A DNA stretch of 27,789 nt from Alphaproteobacteria bacterium (GTDB taxonomy: Bacteria; Pseudomonadota; Alphaproteobacteria; Micropepsales; Micropepsaceae). Where the stretch lies: positions 1-27,789 of the forward strand of contig CANBZE010000001.1 of NCBI GenBank assembly GCA_947373775.1, given 5' to 3'. Each line of letters starts with the position of its first letter. The stretch's first letter is position 1. Below, piece by piece: positions 25,383-27,789 of the stretch. The notes under the pieces were generated by a model, which made no database searches, was not told where the DNA came from, and was given only the letters and a program-made list of their open reading frames with translations. Position numbers and translations under genes: made by a program.

Positions 25383-26120
25383 GTGGCCGAAAGCAAAGTC
25401 TATCCCGATGCGGCGGCGGCCCTCAAAGGCCTGACCTTTGACGGCATGACCGTGATGTCGGGCGGTTTCGGCCTGTCGGGCAATCCCGAAAACCTGATCA
25501 CCGCGCTGAAGGAAGACGGGGTTAAGAACATCACCGTCATCGCCAACAATTGCGGCGCCGACGGGCTGGGCCTGTGGGTGCTGCTGAACAGCGGCCAGAT
25601 CAAGAAGATGATCTCGTCCTATGTCGGCGAGAACAAGCTGTTCGAAGAACTCTACCTCACCGGCAAGTTGGAGCTGGAGCTGAACCCGCAAGGCACCCTG
25701 GCGGAGCGCATCCGCGCCGGCGGCGCCGGGATTCCCGCCTTCTATACCCGCACTGGCGTCGGCACGGTGGTGGCGGACGGCAAGCCCACCGAAGTGTTCG
25801 ACGGCCTCACCTATGTGCGCGAGCGCTGGCTGAAGGCCGACCTGTCCATCGTCAAGGCCTGGAAGGGCGACACCGAAGGCAACCTCGTCTATCGCAAGAC
25901 CGCGCGCAATTTCAATCCGGTAATGGCCACGGCCGGCAAGGTCACCATCGCCGAAGTGGAAGAACTGGTCGAGCCGGGCCAGCTCGACGCGGACACCATC
26001 CACACGCCGGGAATTTTCGTGCAGCGCATCGTGCAAGGCCGTGACTACAAGAAGCTGATCGAGCGGGTGACGACGCGTCCCCGTCCTGATTCAAAAAATT
26101 CTGGCACGGGAGGCGTATAA
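25383..26120 (+). CDS. scoA: 3-oxoacid CoA-transferase subunit A
   Basis: The product has 245 residues from a GTG start with GAGGGGAA about 7 nt upstream. It has [14 protein letters not shown] (the family's GGFG-x-x-G-x-P CoA-site motif), [40 protein letters not shown] and TARNFNP, all typical of the A subunit of succinyl-CoA:3-ketoacid (SCOT) type transferases. With ScoB it moves CoA from succinyl-CoA to acetoacetate or a similar acid in the cytoplasm, serving ketone-body or polyhydroxybutyrate breakdown. An acetoacetate/acetate (AtoDA) specificity is the main alternative. The stop overlaps the scoB start as TAATG. Confidence 0.94.
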   Translation: MAESKVYPDAAAALKGLTFDGMTVMSGGFGLSGNPENLITALKEDGVKNITVIANNCGADGLGLWVLLNSGQIKKMISSYVGENKLFEELYLTGKLELELNPQGTLAERIRAGGAGIPAFYTRTGVGTVVADGKPTEVFDGLTYVRERWLKADLSIVKAWKGDTEGNLVYRKTARNFNPVMATAGKVTIAEVEELVEPGQLDADTIHTPGIFVQRIVQGRDYKKLIERVTTRPRPDSKNSGTGGV

Positions 26121-26761
26121 TGGGCTGGTCTCGCGAAGACATCGCCGCCCGCGCCGCGCGCGAGTTGAAAGATGGCTTCTACGTCAATCTGGGGATCGGC
26201 ATCCCGACCCTGGTGGCCAATTACATTCCCGCTGGCCTGAAAGTTACCCTGCAGAGCGAGAACGGCATGCTGGGCATGGGCCCCTTCCCCTATCCGGGCG
26301 AGGAAGATGCCGACCTGATCAACGCCGGCAAGCAGACCATCACCGAATTGCCGATGACCAGCTATTTCTCATCGGCCGACAGCTTCGCCATGATCCGCGG
26401 CGGCCATATCGACCTGTCGGTGCTGGGCGCGATGGAAGTGTCCGAAGACGGGGACATCGCCAACTGGATGATCCCGGGCAAGATGGTCAAGGGCATGGGC
26501 GGCGCCATGGACCTGGTGGCCGGCGTCAAGAAGATCGTCGTGGTGATGGAACACACCAACAAGGCGGGCGAGAGCAAGATCCTGAAGAAGTGCGATCTGC
26601 CGCTGACCGGCACCCAATGCGTCGACATGATCATATCCGACCTCTGCGTCTTTACCCTGGAACGCGGCAAGAAGGGGCTGACGCTGGTTGAGCTGGCGCC
26701 CGGCGTCACTCTGGAAGAAGTCACCGCCAAGACCCGGGCCAAGTTCGCCTCGGCTCTTTGA
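26120..26761 (+). CDS. scoB: 3-oxoacid CoA-transferase subunit B
   Basis: The 213-residue protein has [19 protein letters not shown], then the active-site segment [12 protein letters not shown], in which Glu47 is the expected glutamyl-CoA thioester nucleophile. It ends with [12 protein letters not shown] and [11 protein letters not shown], as in SCOT B subunits. The ATG overlaps the scoA stop by one base and has GGGAGG about 6 nt upstream, so the two subunits are translationally coupled. It works only as a complex with ScoA in the cytoplasm. The stop codon overlaps the next frame, a membrane protein, as TTGA. Confidence 0.95.
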   Translation: MGWSREDIAARAARELKDGFYVNLGIGIPTLVANYIPAGLKVTLQSENGMLGMGPFPYPGEEDADLINAGKQTITELPMTSYFSSADSFAMIRGGHIDLSVLGAMEVSEDGDIANWMIPGKMVKGMGGAMDLVAGVKKIVVVMEHTNKAGESKILKKCDLPLTGTQCVDMIISDLCVFTLERGKKGLTLVELAPGVTLEEVTAKTRAKFASAL

Positions 26762-27411
26762 CGCTCCGCATGAGCCCGCGCCTTTGGCGCCGCCTGTGGC
26801 GGCATCATCTTCCTTTTGCCCTGGTAACGGCGGCCGTCGTTTGGCTTTTCTATGTCACCCGGCCCTATCCCGACGTCATCACCCGGCTGAGCTTTTCCAC
26901 CGCCTGGCCGGCGCTGGTGCTGTTGACGGTGACCCTGGCGATCGGCCCGTGGCGCGTCTTGACCCGCAAGCCACAAGCCTTGTCGGTGGATCTGCGCCGC
27001 GATATCGGCATCTGGGCCGGGATCACCGGCGTCCTGCATGCCGGGATCGGCCAGTGCGTGCATCTGCGCGGGCGACCCTGGCTCTATTACATCTATGAAA
27101 AGGCCCAGGAACATCTGCTGCCGATACGGCATGACATGTTCGGCTTCGCCAATTTCACCGGCCTGTTCGCCGCCCTGATCCTGCTGGCGCTACTGGTCAC
27201 ATCCAACGACGCTTCGCTGCGCAAGCTGGGCCTGCCCGGCTGGAAGAGCCTGCAACGCTGGAACTATGCCTGCTTCGGCCTCACCGTGTGCCACACCTTC
27301 GGCTATATCGCGGGAATCGAAAGCCTGGAGGCGGCAGCCATCATCACCGCAAGCCTGTGCGTGGCAATCACGCTTTGGCTGCAATGGGAAGGCTGGCGCA
27401 GCCGCGCCTAG
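26758..27411 (+). CDS. Ferric-reductase-like / MsrQ-like heme membrane protein
   Basis: The 217-residue protein is read from TTG at 26758, overlapping the scoB stop by 4 nt; an ATG at 26770 is the alternative start. It has about six hydrophobic helices (17-33, 49-66, 83-103, 127-148, 166-187, 192-210). [20 protein letters not shown] and [20 protein letters not shown] carry His94 and His179, spaced in separate helices as expected for heme b ligands of the ferric-reductase transmembrane superfamily that includes MsrQ/YedZ. The LGxxGWKSLQR-(W/L) segment is shared with MsrQ. No MsrP-type molybdoenzyme gene is adjacent, so its electron partner is unknown. Being third in an operon with a CoA-transferase is unexpected. 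Confidence 0.8.
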   Translation: MTLRMSPRLWRRLWRHHLPFALVTAAVVWLFYVTRPYPDVITRLSFSTAWPALVLLTVTLAIGPWRVLTRKPQALSVDLRRDIGIWAGITGVLHAGIGQCVHLRGRPWLYYIYEKAQEHLLPIRHDMFGFANFTGLFAALILLALLVTSNDASLRKLGLPGWKSLQRWNYACFGLTVCHTFGYIAGIESLEAAAIITASLCVAITLWLQWEGWRSRA

Positions 27412-27789
27412 CTACTTCACCACCACGCCGCCCACCGTTTCGGAGCCGGTGCCACTGCATCCCACCGCGCCATAGCGCACGAATTTCTGGATGCGCTTGC
27501 CGGTATCGACTTCCGCCGTATAGATGTTGCCCTGGCTGTCCAGGCTGACCTGGTGCAGCCAGTGGAACTGGCCGGCATTGCGGCCTGAGCGGCCCAGCCG
27601 TCCCAGCTCCTGCAAATTGGCACGGTTGAGCAGATAGATCGTCATGTTGGAATTGTCGCCGACATAGAGACAACTCTGCCCCTTGTCCTTGGAGAAGTTC
27701 AGCGACACCGAGGTGCCCGGCATGGCCGGAATGGTCTCGGTGCTGCCGCTGATCCAGCGCTCGGCGACGAAACCGCACTTGCCCGCCAC
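27412..27789 (-). CDS. NHL-type beta-propeller protein, C-terminal part (cut by window edge)
   Basis: The last 125 or so residues are visible and the frame stays open to the window edge, so the GTG at the edge is not taken as a start. Two blade-like repeats are seen. One is CLYVGDNSNMTIYLLNRANL followed by LGRLGRSGRNAGQFHWLHQV. The other is VSLDSQGNIYTAEVDTGKRI followed by QKFVRYG. The pattern 'G-R-x-G...G-x-F...H-x-x-D-x-x-G-N-I-Y-x-x-E' is that of NHL repeats. Such propellers are often exported binding or lyase-like domains; nothing in the visible part sets a function. Its stop codon abuts the stop of the membrane protein with no base between. Confidence 0.75.
   Translation of the reverse strand: MAGKCGFVAERWISGSTETIPAMPGTSVSLNFSKDKGQSCLYVGDNSNMTIYLLNRANLQELGRLGRSGRNAGQFHWLHQVSLDSQGNIYTAEVDTGKRIQKFVRYGAVGCSGTGSETVGGVVVK

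Overview
This GC-rich window (low-to-mid 60s % GC by eye) reads as a stretch of alphaproteobacterial chromosome. The evidence is the tight hisS-hisZ-hisG cluster with a short-form HisG, an NDUFA9-type SDR protein beside uppP, an Ste24-type M48 protease, and a two-subunit 3-oxoacid CoA-transferase. Secreted GH3 and CE15-like enzymes suggest a bacterium that attacks plant polysaccharide. Genus cannot be fixed; a Micropepsaceae/Rhizomicrobium- or Caulobacterales-like organism is only a guess. No insertion sequence, phage gene, integrase or CRISPR array was seen.

Layout. 1-4.8 kb: start of an RNase D gene (left edge), a TonB/TolA-like protein, sensor kinase 1, an exported RraA-like protein and a small secreted protein of unknown function. 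4.8-7.6 kb: a secreted SUMF1/FGE-like protein lacking the FGE cysteines, divergent from glycerate kinase across a palindrome-rich 115-bp gap, then an endonuclease/exonuclease/phosphatase-family protein. 7.7-10.3 kb: cardiolipin synthase and an MFS transporter. 10.4-16.1 kb: secreted GH3 beta-glucosidase, sensor kinase 2 (a paralogue of kinase 1) and a secreted CE15-like esterase. 16.1-16.5 kb: a self-contained tRNA-Leu(CAG) unit with promoter, leader hairpin and terminator. 16.4-21.9 kb: NDUFA9-like SDR, UppP, MtgA, a GST, a TPR protein and an Ste24-type protease. 21.9-25.2 kb: hisS-hisZ-hisG. 25.4-27.8 kb: scoA-scoB and a ferric-reductase-like membrane protein, then the 3' end of an NHL-type propeller gene (right edge).

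How it fits together. Most genes are monocistronic and alternate strand. The two clear operons, hisS-hisZ-hisG and scoA-scoB-(membrane protein), have start/stop overlaps of 1-4 nt. All nine convergent gene pairs end within 23 nt of each other, and five overlap. Several products serve the envelope: UppP and MtgA in peptidoglycan, cardiolipin synthase in phospholipid, and the M48 protease. The MFS transporter, GH3 enzyme, kinase 2 and CE15 esterase could form a small saccharolytic locus, but no response regulator is present to complete the kinases.

No gap between genes exceeds 300 bases. The longest are about 1125-1316, 4094-4312, 16268-16453 and 25212-25382. I found no clearly new multi-gene system. 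The best leads are the paralogous orphan kinases, the palindromes at 5.73-5.79 kb, the exported RraA-like protein and the convergent-overlap architecture.
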